Shown here one piece after another: positions 36,797 through 43,742 of a stretch of 64,000 nucleotides of DNA. A model generated the notes under the pieces. That model saw only the letters and a program-made list of their open reading frames with translations, was not told the DNA's origin and did no database searches. Where the stretch lies: the NCBI RefSeq assembly GCF_003260205.1, contig NZ_QERF01000008.1, positions 124,001 through 188,000 of the forward strand, read 5' to 3'. The position numbers and the translations under genes are program-made. Within the stretch, counting starts at the first letter, position 1; each line of letters starts with the position of its first letter. Source of the stretch: Winogradskyella tangerina. GTDB taxonomy: Bacteria; Bacteroidota; Bacteroidia; Flavobacteriales; Flavobacteriaceae.

Positions 36797-37328
36797 AGGG
36801 TTCATATTGAAAGTTAAACGATACATTAATAGTTTCTGCAATATTGGGAGATAATAAGCCCGGCACTTTTATATTGTGGTCTTTAATAGATACATTAAAA
36901 TCGCCTTCAATAGTATAGCCGGTCTCGGATTTGGTAATTTTCACTTTGATCTCGCGTTCCATTGTTACATCCTTTAAAGTAAAATCACCTTTAACAATGC
37001 GCGTTTGCTCGCCTTCAAAACTAGGATCAAAATCAATGATAGATCCTTCAAAAGTGGCCTTTGGATAGAGGTCTGATTCAATATAACTTTCATTAAAGTG
37101 CTCTTGCATCAGAGACTTTTCAAAAACGAATGCTCGCATCAAAATACTTACAGCAATAGCAGAATCATTTGGTTTGAATAAACTCAAAACCTGATTATTG
37201 GTCGCTTGAATATTTTCAACATTGGTATACGAAAAAAAGGTCACCGTACCCTGACGAGTAATATATTCCTCAGGTGCTGTAAACGATAACAAAAGAAAAG
37301 CGAAACCGAAGAGTAGCTGTTTAACCAT
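36786..37328 (-). CDS. YceI family protein (cassette 1)
   Basis: A 180-residue exported YceI-like lipocalin-fold protein: signal peptide (about 1-18), then RQGTVTFFSYTNVENIQ, the central EHFNESYIESDLYPKATF motif and the final FNVSIKDHNIKVPGLL. YceI proteins bind isoprenoid or other amphiphilic ligands in the periplasm. The paralogue at 55358-55927 has a nearly identical core (EHFNENYIESETYPKATF). It overlaps the OB-fold gene by 8 bases upstream and the DUF5777 gene by 11 bases downstream, a tightly coupled operon. Confidence 0.88.
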   Translation of the reverse strand: MVKQLLFGFAFLLLSFTAPEEYITRQGTVTFFSYTNVENIQATNNQVLSLFKPNDSAIAVSILMRAFVFEKSLMQEHFNESYIESDLYPKATFEGSIIDFDPSFEGEQTRIVKGDFTLKDVTMEREIKVKITKSETGYTIEGDFNVSIKDHNIKVPGLLSPNIAETINVSFNFQYEPYEN

Positions 37329-37749
37329 TGTTATTTTTTTCGATTAATATGCAATTTAAAAGAATAGCATCTAACAATACACCTTTGAATACACCCTTGA
37401 TATTCACAACGTCGCCTTTAGATAATTGATCCATGTATTTATTTTGGTTGGTTTGCATTTCGCAAATCACTAATTTACTCGCATGTCCGCCATGTAAGAG
37501 TATAGTAGTTTTGTTGTCTTTGGTTGTAATGTCCTTGATTGGCCCTGTAACTTCAATGGCTTTTTCAATATAGTCATTTAATAGTAAACTGTCGCTGTTG
37601 GTTGTTCTATCCAATAATTCGTTTGTAGAAAGTTTAGCCTTTGTTTTAATACGACTGGTATCCTTAACACCAAACATACCAATGCCAAGAACTCCTAAAA
37701 GAAGACCTCCTAAAACAATTCCTATAATTACTATTTTTCTGTTCGTCAT
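37321..37749 (-). CDS. tRNA_anti-like OB-fold membrane protein (cassette 1)
   Basis: A 142-residue protein from ATG 37749 (MTNRKIVIIG): one N-terminal TM helix (about 5-25), then an OB-fold domain of the tRNA_anti-like type (AIEVTGPIKDITT, TILLHGG, KGDVVNIKGVFKGVLLDAILLNCILIE). The -7 box at 37779-37786 favours this start over the ATG at 37767. The family is exported, so nucleic-acid binding is doubtful; ligand unknown. First gene of the OB-YceI-DUF5777 operon; the paralogue is at 54957-55361. Confidence 0.78.
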   Translation of the reverse strand: MTNRKIVIIGIVLGGLLLGVLGIGMFGVKDTSRIKTKAKLSTNELLDRTTNSDSLLLNDYIEKAIEVTGPIKDITTKDNKTTILLHGGHASKLVICEMQTNQNKYMDQLSKGDVVNIKGVFKGVLLDAILLNCILIEKNNNG

Positions 37750-37778
37750 TATTATCCTCTGATGCATTTCAACTTGAA

Positions 37779-37786
37779 CAAAATTA
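37779..37786 (-). promoter_or_regulatory. -7 element of cassette 1
   Basis: TAATTTTG on the minus strand is an exact TAnnTTTG match, 29 bases from the preferred OB-fold gene start. No TTG at -33. Confidence 0.45.
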
Positions 37787-37870
37787 GTTATTAAACTTAA
37801 AATTGATAGCTAAAACATCTGTATTCTGCTTGAAAGTGAATTTTTAGATTTAAAACGGAATACTTCAATA

Positions 37871-37885
37871 TTAAGCGTCGCTTAA
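37871..37885. promoter_or_regulatory. Palindrome between cassette 1 and the LytTR gene
   Basis: TTAAGCG-T-CGCTTAA is a perfect 7-bp palindrome around one base. It lies 16 bases upstream of the LytTR gene's TATTTTTG box, in place of the -33 box, and between divergent genes, a good position for an operator. Confidence 0.4.
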
Positions 37886-37901
37886 ATCTAAGACAATGTC
37901 G

Positions 37902-37909
37902 TATTTTTG
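37902..37909 (+). promoter_or_regulatory. -7 element of the LytTR gene
   Basis: TATTTTTG matches TAnnTTTG exactly, 19 bases before ATG 37929. It supports that ATG and argues against the GTG at 37911. Confidence 0.5.
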
Positions 37910-37928
37910 AGTGATTCAAATTCAATTT

Positions 37929-39011
37929 ATGAAGACCAACCGATTTTATCTCTATGGCGGATTAGCTTGTGTTGTTGTATTTATGGCCTTCACATTAATC
38001 GCTTCACCATTAATTATTAAAGCGATGGCATTACCACTTATTGAAAGTGAAATTTCGGCCTTAAAACAGAATGTTGATCAGGTAGCCGCATTAGCCAGCA
38101 TCAATAGCGACGATGATAATTCGAAGAGAAAAATGCAAACTATCATTCAGAACTGGACGGCCAACAGCCATACCGATATGCACTTTTTATCGGTGATAGA
38201 TTGGTCTGGGAAAATCATCAGTTATCCAGAAGCTATAAAGATCAATAATACCATGGAAGGTACCCAGAATGCGTCTTCCGTAAAGAACGCCCAATCTGCC
38301 GAAGCCATCTATGAATATTCGGCTGACTACGCCGGACTCACAAATCAAATTGCCTATATGGCGCCTGTTCCAAAGACAGACTGGATCGTTGTTGGACATT
38401 TTAATACAGAAAAACTAAACGCACTTACTGCTCAATGGCAGCGTAATCTATATTTATTTTTTACCCTCCTTGGACTCAGTATTTTATTGTTCGTTTTTAT
38501 CATTATTCGCCGAATCAGTAATTTCTACGACGGACAATTATCTAACAAACTGTTCGATCTTAAGGATGAGGTGGTTAGTTTGTCTAAGTTGAATGAATCC
38601 TTATCGCAGTACCAGCAAAATCTTAGTACAGATACGACTTCAAATCAAACTGTAGACCTAAACAAAGAAACCTCCAAAAAGCGAATTCTTACCTATGTTA
38701 GAAATGAGCTGTTACCTGTTTTCACGGATGATATCGCATATATTTATGTCGATCATACCATTACATATATAGTTCGTAAAGACGGCAAGCGATCTACTTC
38801 TAATGAAAGTTTAGATCTTATTTATTCCTACCTAGATGAACGTTCCTTTTTTAGAGTAAATCGTCAAGTGATCGTAGCTATATCGGCTATTAAAACCATA
38901 ACTAAATTTGGTAATAGTAAACTAAATATTGAAGTAACTCCGCCTTCAGAAATTGACATTATTATCGGTAAGAATAAGGCTGCAGCTTTTAAACAGTGGT
39001 TAGATTCTTAG
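37929..39011 (+). CDS. Membrane-bound LytTR transcription factor
   Basis: A 360-residue one-component regulator: TM helix (about 8-30), a periplasmic sensor domain (about 31-170) resembling a Cache domain (FLSVIDWSGKIISYPEA; YMAPVPKTDWIVVGHF), a second TM helix (about 175-196), a linker coiled coil, and a C-terminal LytTR DNA-binding domain (about 265-360: DDIAYIYVDHTITYIV, LDERSFFRVNRQVIVAISAI). It lacks receiver and kinase domains, so the signal passes directly through the membrane. It is divergent from the OB-YceI-DUF5777 cassette, its most likely target. Confidence 0.86.
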   Translation: MKTNRFYLYGGLACVVVFMAFTLIASPLIIKAMALPLIESEISALKQNVDQVAALASINSDDDNSKRKMQTIIQNWTANSHTDMHFLSVIDWSGKIISYPEAIKINNTMEGTQNASSVKNAQSAEAIYEYSADYAGLTNQIAYMAPVPKTDWIVVGHFNTEKLNALTAQWQRNLYLFFTLLGLSILLFVFIIIRRISNFYDGQLSNKLFDLKDEVVSLSKLNESLSQYQQNLSTDTTSNQTVDLNKETSKKRILTYVRNELLPVFTDDIAYIYVDHTITYIVRKDGKRSTSNESLDLIYSYLDERSFFRVNRQVIVAISAIKTITKFGNSKLNIEVTPPSEIDIIIGKNKAAAFKQWLDS

Positions 39012-39138
39012 TTATAAATAAAGGTCTACCATTATTCAAAATATAGCCCAGTATGTTCGAATAATATGTATCTTTAAGAATGAAATCGGTTATGATTTCT
39101 AATGCAACTTGTTCAAACTATTTCTACAGCTATTAAAA

Positions 39139-39699
39139 ATGAGACCAATCCTAATAGTATTATTTAGCCTATTTACTGTTACAAATTCCTTCGCACAATT
39201 AAAAGAAGGTCAAAACTTTTGCGATCCGACCGAAGATGGCAGCTACTTTCCTCTAGTGATCAAAAAAAAGAAATTCTTTTGGGCCGATACGCGGTATGTA
39301 GAAACCAAAAAAGGCACCAAAGAACTTAATGGAAAAACCTATGTTGAATTTTCACAAGAATGGTTAGGCGGCACCACAGCAACTTTATACTTGCGTGAAC
39401 AAGACGGTGTGATTTATCAATACGAAGAATGCTGCGAAACTGAGACCATTCGTTATGATGAAAATTTTGAAGAAGGACATACTTGGAAAACGGCAAGCGG
39501 CGAAGGCGAATACAAGATCGTTACCTATGAGGGCACCTTAAAAACGCCTTTTTGTGAATATGAAGATCTAATGGTAATTGAAGCCGTCTTAAAAAACGGA
39601 ACATTCAAATTTTATTACTTCAAGGGTCATGGTTATGTAGGCGCTACGGTTGATGATCAACTAATTTCGTGTGTGACACCAACCTTCGATCTGGATTAA
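39139..39699 (+). CDS. Secreted protein of unknown function
   Basis: A 186-residue exported protein from ATG 39139 (MRPILIVLFSLFTV), with a signal peptide ending SFAQ; a TTG at 39109 is an alternative start. The mature part has repeated aromatic/acidic beta segments and five cysteines, two adjacent (ECCETET), which could form disulfides in the periplasm. No family recognised. It is 38 bases before the desulfhydrase gene. Confidence 0.7.
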   Translation: MRPILIVLFSLFTVTNSFAQLKEGQNFCDPTEDGSYFPLVIKKKKFFWADTRYVETKKGTKELNGKTYVEFSQEWLGGTTATLYLREQDGVIYQYEECCETETIRYDENFEEGHTWKTASGEGEYKIVTYEGTLKTPFCEYEDLMVIEAVLKNGTFKFYYFKGHGYVGATVDDQLISCVTPTFDLD

Positions 39700-39736
39700 C
39701 TGATTCTGTGATACTACGATCAATCAATATTTCAGA

Positions 39737-40747
39737 ATGCATTCTTCAATGATCAATAACAAATTTAGCCTTGGATTTTTTCCAACGCCTTTAACAGAAT
39801 TGAAAAACCTGTCGGCCAAATTTCCTGATTATAAGATCTATATTAAAAGAGATGACCAAACCGGATTGGCCACTGGCGGTAACAAAACCAGAAAACTTGA
39901 ATATTTAATTCAACAAGCCATTGATTCAGGATGTGATACTGTTATTACAGCTGGTGCTCAACAATCTAATCATTGCCGGCAAACTGCGGCTGCCTGTGCT
40001 ATTGCAGGTTTAGAATGTCATTTACTTTTAGGTGGTGACCAACCCAAAAATTATCAAGGCAACCTTTTACTCTCTTCGATCTTAGGAGCCAAAATTCATT
40101 TTACAGGAGCGCACAGAAAAGGAGAAGATACACCAATACTTACTACCCAACTTGAAGCCAAGGGTAAAAAATGTTATGTCATTCCTTATGGTGGCTCTAA
40201 CCTCATCGGTGCTCTTGGATTTGTAAATGCTGTGAATGAGCTAAAAACACAAATACTACAAAACGACATCACCCTCGATTATATATTTTTTGCTTCGAGC
40301 TCTGGTGGTATGCAAGCCGGACTCACACTAGGCCAATTGATCTATGACTTACCGTTTGAATTAATTCCGATCAATATTGATAAAGATGAAACAAATGGTA
40401 TAGCCCTAGAAGAGGTAGTGCTCAATATCGTTAACCAAGGCTTAAAGACATTACAAATCAACAAGACCATTACATTATCCGACATTAAACTTAATAGAAA
40501 CTACGACCATGACGGTTATGGGAATGTCACAAAAAATGAGGTAAAAGCCATTAAGGAACTTGCCTCGTCTGAAGGGATTTTGTTAGATCCGGTTTATACT
40601 GGTAGAGCCTTTTATGGCATGTTAGATATGTTAGAAAAAAAGAAGATTCCTTTACGATCTAATGTAATGTTTTGGCATACTGGTGGGTTTCCGGCGATTT
40701 TCAAATATGGCAATGAGATGATGAAAAATTTTGATGAGATAAAATGA
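39737..40747 (+). CDS. D-cysteine desulfhydrase-like PLP enzyme
   Basis: A 336-residue fold-type II PLP enzyme of the ACC deaminase/D-cysteine desulfhydrase family. The PLP lysine is Lys50 in GGNKTRKLEYL; AGAQQSNHCRQTAAACA and the ASSSGGMQAGL phosphate loop are typical, as is the late HTGGFPAIF. It would break D-cysteine to pyruvate, ammonia and sulfide, or act on a similar amino acid; ACC deaminase and L-cysteate sulfo-lyase cannot be excluded. An alternative ATG is at 39749. Overlaps the next gene by 4 bases. Confidence 0.85.
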   Translation: MHSSMINNKFSLGFFPTPLTELKNLSAKFPDYKIYIKRDDQTGLATGGNKTRKLEYLIQQAIDSGCDTVITAGAQQSNHCRQTAAACAIAGLECHLLLGGDQPKNYQGNLLLSSILGAKIHFTGAHRKGEDTPILTTQLEAKGKKCYVIPYGGSNLIGALGFVNAVNELKTQILQNDITLDYIFFASSSGGMQAGLTLGQLIYDLPFELIPINIDKDETNGIALEEVVLNIVNQGLKTLQINKTITLSDIKLNRNYDHDGYGNVTKNEVKAIKELASSEGILLDPVYTGRAFYGMLDMLEKKKIPLRSNVMFWHTGGFPAIFKYGNEMMKNFDEIK

Positions 40748-41202
40748 ATTTCTACGAAAAAATATTTCTTAGCACCTACTCCACATACGCTAGAACAAAC
40801 AAGCTCAATCCCGTTTGGTCTGCTGTCTCTGCACTGTCATTGTTACATGTGCTAAATATTATTTCAATTATCACGATTAGCAGTGACAGAATAGATGCTA
40901 TGGGCGAGGAACAATTCCTAATCGTTTTTGTGGGATTAACATGTATATTATTTTGGGTACACTATATATGCTTCATTAAAGGAAAATCGATGCCCGAAAG
41001 AGCTAAGCTATTGCATTCAAGAGCAAGTTTCTGGTCGGCATTTACGGCTGTAATTTATGCTATTGGAACATTTTTTATGTTGTTTTGGTCTATGGATATT
41101 TTATGGGGTCCATTTATCTTTGTAAGCATTGTTATAATAGGAATGGCATTATATTCATATGCACTGCGACCAAAAAGTAATTCTGACCGAATTCAAAAGT
41201 AA
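40744..41202 (+). CDS. Small integral membrane protein, unknown function
   Basis: A 152-residue protein with four predicted TM helices (about 25-50, 60-80, 98-118, 122-145) and a soluble N-terminal ~20 residues. There are no recognisable motifs. It overlaps the end of the desulfhydrase gene by ATGA, so it is likely cotranslated, and might concern transport or sensing of its substrate or product. Confidence 0.7.
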   Translation: MNFYEKIFLSTYSTYARTNKLNPVWSAVSALSLLHVLNIISIITISSDRIDAMGEEQFLIVFVGLTCILFWVHYICFIKGKSMPERAKLLHSRASFWSAFTAVIYAIGTFFMLFWSMDILWGPFIFVSIVIIGMALYSYALRPKSNSDRIQK

Positions 41203-41309
41203 AAGATCAATTCTGAACATAATTTCACGACGATTAATGACTTTAAAAAAAGTGGAATCATTTTTGTGCTTATCACAGCATATTCATTTTTTTAGCATTA
41301 ACCCGTTCT

Positions 41310-42644
41310 ATGAAAAATTCACTTTTAACCCTAGCACTTATCTTATCGACCTTTATGGGCTTGGCACAATCTAATTTAATTTATTTTGAATCTGATAGCC
41401 ACAACTTATCATCCGCAGCAAAGCAAAAATTGGATGTGCTGACTGCAAAAATTAAACACAGTAAATCTGTTAATGAAATTGGTATTATTGGGCATACCGA
41501 CTCTGATGCCTCATTTGACTACAATAAAGCGTTATCCCGCGAACGCGCAATTGCCGTAAAAGAATATTTAAGTTCGAAGGGACTAAAAAACAGGTTTCAC
41601 ATTATTTCTAAAAGTGAAAGTGAATTAGTAAATAAAAGCCTCACAGAAATAGAAAAATCAAAGAATCGAAGGGTTGAGATCATATTAAACCTCACCTCTG
41701 AGAACATGGTTTATGATGCCTTAAAAAGTAATTATCAAATTTATAAGATTCCGTCAAATAAAGACACTTTAATTACTTGTAAACAAGGCACAATTCTAGA
41801 TTTTAAAGACGATCTTTTCAAACTTAAAAACAATGAATCAGAGCTCACCATTAAAGTCAAAGAGTTTTACAAAAAGTCTGATTTTGTTGCTTCTAATTTA
41901 AGTACATTAACGCTCGACGGCGAATTACTTGAGTCGCGTGGAATGATCGATCTTAAGGTATTTCAGGATGATACCGAATTAAAATTGAAGGACGATAAAA
42001 CCCTAGATATCGTTTTCAAAGACCGAAAACTTAGAGACGAAACTAGCCTATTTATTGGCACAAGAACTAATGACGAAATGGTTTGGACACCTTCCATAAG
42101 AGAGGAATCATTTTTAGTTAGTGAATCTGGTTGGTCGGTAACCTATATTGCAACAGACACCATCAGTAGGTCGAAATGGTGGTACGAAGATATTGACGGT
42201 GAAACTTTCAAAATTGAGTATTCTGAAGAAAATGGTGTTGAACGCTATGACACCTTATCGGTAAGGAGTGAACGATTAATGAAAGATCTGGTATTATCTA
42301 CACCCAAATTAGGTTGGATCAACTGTGATCGGTTTTATCGTAGTAATCAACCCATAATGAATTTGATCGTTGAATACGATGGTGATTTTTCGCCAGATGC
42401 TTCACTTGTTTTTACTGAGATCAACTCAGTACTCCCCTACAGTTACAGGGAAGACAATAAGTTAGTTTTTCGCAATGTGCCAGTTGGCATGAAAGTATCT
42501 GTTATTGGTCTGTTTAAAGGAGCAAATCAAGACGACATATACTTCGCACGAACAAATTTTACAACAAATGCTAAGGCGAAAGAAAAGCTTTCGTTTAAAT
42601 TAGTCCCTGAAAAAGAATTGAAAGAAAAAATTAGTCTGTTGTGA
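41310..42644 (+). CDS. OmpA-domain protein with long C-terminal region
   Basis: A 444-residue exported protein: signal peptide (about 1-19, ending LAQS), then an OmpA C-terminal-like peptidoglycan-binding domain placed at the N-terminus (about 20-125: IYFESDSHNLS, IGHTDSDASFDYNKALSRERA, KSKNRRVEII). The remaining ~310 residues are beta-rich with no family I recognise. Most OmpA domains are C-terminal after a barrel or TPR; here the order is inverted and no barrel is seen, so it may be a periplasmic or surface-exposed cell-wall-bound protein. Confidence 0.83.
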   Translation: MKNSLLTLALILSTFMGLAQSNLIYFESDSHNLSSAAKQKLDVLTAKIKHSKSVNEIGIIGHTDSDASFDYNKALSRERAIAVKEYLSSKGLKNRFHIISKSESELVNKSLTEIEKSKNRRVEIILNLTSENMVYDALKSNYQIYKIPSNKDTLITCKQGTILDFKDDLFKLKNNESELTIKVKEFYKKSDFVASNLSTLTLDGELLESRGMIDLKVFQDDTELKLKDDKTLDIVFKDRKLRDETSLFIGTRTNDEMVWTPSIREESFLVSESGWSVTYIATDTISRSKWWYEDIDGETFKIEYSEENGVERYDTLSVRSERLMKDLVLSTPKLGWINCDRFYRSNQPIMNLIVEYDGDFSPDASLVFTEINSVLPYSYREDNKLVFRNVPVGMKVSVIGLFKGANQDDIYFARTNFTTNAKAKEKLSFKLVPEKELKEKISLL

Positions 42645-42799
42645 CCAATACCTCCTTTAGAATTTTTAAATATTTGACGAAAATTATCGACAATGCGACA
42701 TAGAATTTCTTTTAAACTGTTACCGTCACATGTCACAGATTAGCGCTAGCATGTGTTTTTAAATATCTGAAATATTCAAATCTTTCAATTATCGGAAGT

Positions 42800-42827
42800 A
42801 AAAAACCACAGCAAAATACTGTGGTTT
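42800..42827 (-). terminator. Terminator of the sortilin/S9/DLH operon
   Basis: On the minus strand a 9-bp stem AAACCACAG / CTGTGGTTT with a 7-base loop, followed by a T run. Located about 55 bases after the DLH stop. Confidence 0.75.
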
Positions 42828-42843
42828 AATCTTATTATTCTTT

Positions 42844-42867
42844 ACCACCACGCTTTAGCGTGGCGGT
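42844..42867. repeat. GC-rich palindromic hairpin (REP-like)
   Basis: CCACGC-TTTA-GCGTGG with three further pairs across one mismatch (ACC / GGT). It stands out in AT-rich DNA, lies between the DLH stop and its terminator, and resembles dispersed palindromes found at bacterial operon ends. Confidence 0.55.
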
Positions 42868-42880
42868 AGTGAGGGGGCGT

Positions 42881-43714
42881 CTAAAACACCTCATCCAATA
42901 ATACCTGAAGACTGTTCCATGATTTTTCATCCGCTTCTGCATCGTAAGCCAATGGTAAATTAAATTTCTCGCCATTGGCATCTGCCGCCTTAGATGTAAA
43001 ACTGTGTTTCACATCTGGATAAGAAATATACTCGTATTTCGCTCCAATAGAATCCATAGCCTTAGTATAAGAAGTCACCGACTCAGGATTAATAAATGGG
43101 TCCGCTGCACCATTACAAACCAAAACACGAGCCTTCAGCTGATCGTTAGGCATTACAGGTAGTGCTACGCCGCTATGAAATGCCGCAACAGCATCGAGAT
43201 CTGCACCACTATTTGCCATGGTTAAAACCACACTACCTCCAAAACAATAACCTATCGCCGCCATTTTATCTGCATCTACACTCTCATGGGCTTCCAACAA
43301 ACTTACCGCTGCGTTAAATCGTGCTTTGGCTTCAGGTAGGTTTGTAAAAACACTCATGGCGAACTTTCCGGCATCATCAGGGTGATCTGCTTGTTTACCG
43401 TCGCCATACATATCAACAGCCATAGCTGTATATCCTAAATTGGCCAGCATGTCGGCACGCTCTCTTACATAATCGTTATGTCCCCACCATTCATGAACGA
43501 TCAATATGGCCGGACGTTTTCCTTTCTGATTCTCATCATAGGCGATATAACCTTTCAAACTTGTAGAATCCGTTGCGTAGGTTACTTCGATTCCTTTAAC
43601 CTTTACGGGTAATGGTTCATTTTCAGTTTCAGAAGTTTGGTCCTTATTCTCTTTGCAAGACACACTAAGAATAAGAATAATAGTTGCTAAAATATAGGTG
43701 ATCTGTTTCATCAT
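42881..43714 (-). CDS. Dienelactone hydrolase family lipoprotein
   Basis: A 277-residue alpha/beta hydrolase from ATG 43714 (MMKQITYILA); the frame stays open to 43771. The N-terminus has a lipobox-like SVSCKEN. The catalytic triad is Cys (in IGYCFGGSVV), Asp (in NGAADPFI) and His (in DVKHSFTS), the classic DLH set. The EWWGHNDYVRERADMLA segment is family-typical. Export makes catechol-pathway lactone hydrolysis unlikely, and a broader esterase role is more plausible. It is the last gene of a minus-strand unit after the S9 peptidase (28-base gap). Confidence 0.87.
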   Translation of the reverse strand: MMKQITYILATIILILSVSCKENKDQTSETENEPLPVKVKGIEVTYATDSTSLKGYIAYDENQKGKRPAILIVHEWWGHNDYVRERADMLANLGYTAMAVDMYGDGKQADHPDDAGKFAMSVFTNLPEAKARFNAAVSLLEAHESVDADKMAAIGYCFGGSVVLTMANSGADLDAVAAFHSGVALPVMPNDQLKARVLVCNGAADPFINPESVTSYTKAMDSIGAKYEYISYPDVKHSFTSKAADANGEKFNLPLAYDAEADEKSWNSLQVLLDEVF

Positions 43715-43742
43715 TAATTTGGTTTTATTCAATTTGAAATAG

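Noticed and set aside
41159-41374. ORF spanning the end of the small membrane protein and the start of the OmpA gene
   Set aside because: It overlaps two well-supported genes in another frame and lacks a sensible protein pattern.
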